The translations under genes and the position numbers were made by a program. A DNA stretch of 64,000 bases, from positions 140,634 through 204,633 of the IMG/VR virus record IMGVR_UViG_3300033977_000108; one strand, 5' to 3'. Shown here piece after piece: positions 63,969 through 64,000 of the stretch (the first letter of the stretch is position 1; the number at the start of each line of letters is the position of its first letter). The notes under the pieces were generated by a model. It had not been told where the DNA came from and did no database searches. It saw only the letters and a list, made by a program, of their open reading frames with translations. Source of the DNA: a virus.

Positions 63969-64000
63969 CTTTATTGCTTCTTTATTCCTCTTACTGCAAG

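Noticed and set aside
1-64000. CRISPR arrays, insertion sequences and integrase attachment sites
   Set aside because: No repeat-spacer pattern, transposase or integrase motif was seen; the only mobile element supported is the polymerase intron.

Overview
This window looks like the early (replication, repair and nucleotide metabolism) region of a large tailed-phage genome. Nearly every supportable gene lies on the minus strand. Genes are small and packed, with ATGA-type or longer overlaps, and most have clear AGGAGG-type ribosome binding sites. I see no ribosomal, central-metabolism or virion structural gene. The coding content therefore points to a virus of a bacterium rather than a bacterial chromosome. 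I cannot name the host.

Layout, read in the direction of transcription (high to low coordinates). 64000-58590: RNase HII, a DnaQ-like exonuclease, a metallophosphoesterase, small paralogous proteins, a tRNA-Pro(TGG) and a ClpP-like protease. 58593-49590: a VWA protein, an adenylosuccinate synthetase homologue (PurA/PurZ-like), a WGR-DNA ligase fusion, a ParB-like protein, a Thg1-family 3'-5' nucleotidyltransferase, a T4 RnlA-like RNA ligase and SSB, closed by a rho-independent terminator. 49557-42329: small proteins including a WGR protein, an RmlD-like SDR, many zinc-knuckle proteins, a NADAR protein and a macro-domain protein. 42327-33000: a RecD2-like helicase, FmdB-like and HD proteins, an array of at least five related SH3-like small proteins, a Rad52-like annealing protein, a DnaN-like sliding clamp, dCMP deaminase and a family-4-like uracil-DNA glycosylase. 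32284-24988: class II ribonucleotide reductase, a nucleotidyltransferase, dUTPase and a dATP/dGTP diphosphohydrolase-like protein. 24991-16914: a family A DNA polymerase split into two genes, the downstream one interrupted by a group I-type intron carrying an HNH endonuclease, then an HU-like protein and a large SNF2-like helicase. 16214-10403: a compact locus with two DUF1257 (Ycf35-like) proteins, a DUF2997 protein, a NrdG-like radical SAM enzyme and a CDC48-type AAA+ ATPase. 9538-1: a Cas4/RecB-like nuclease, many small unknown proteins, a 250-nt hairpin-rich non-coding stretch, an atypical tRNA plus a tRNA-like fold, an Hsp20-like protein, RecA and a resolvase-like nuclease.

Together these genes make a nearly self-sufficient replisome (polymerase, clamp, helicases, SSB, ligase, RNase H, 3'-5' exonuclease) and a recombination set (RecA, Rad52-like, Cas4-like, resolvase-like). 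They also supply dNTP production and editing. Accessory genes suggest reversal of host ADP-ribosylation defences (macro + NADAR) and tRNA repair (Thg1 + RNA ligase). The most interesting possibilities are the Ycf35/DUF2997/AAA+/radical-SAM locus, a possible 2-aminoadenine DNA pathway, the split and intron-bearing polymerase, and the ADP-ribose module. All functions are inferred from sequence motifs read by eye; no database search was run.
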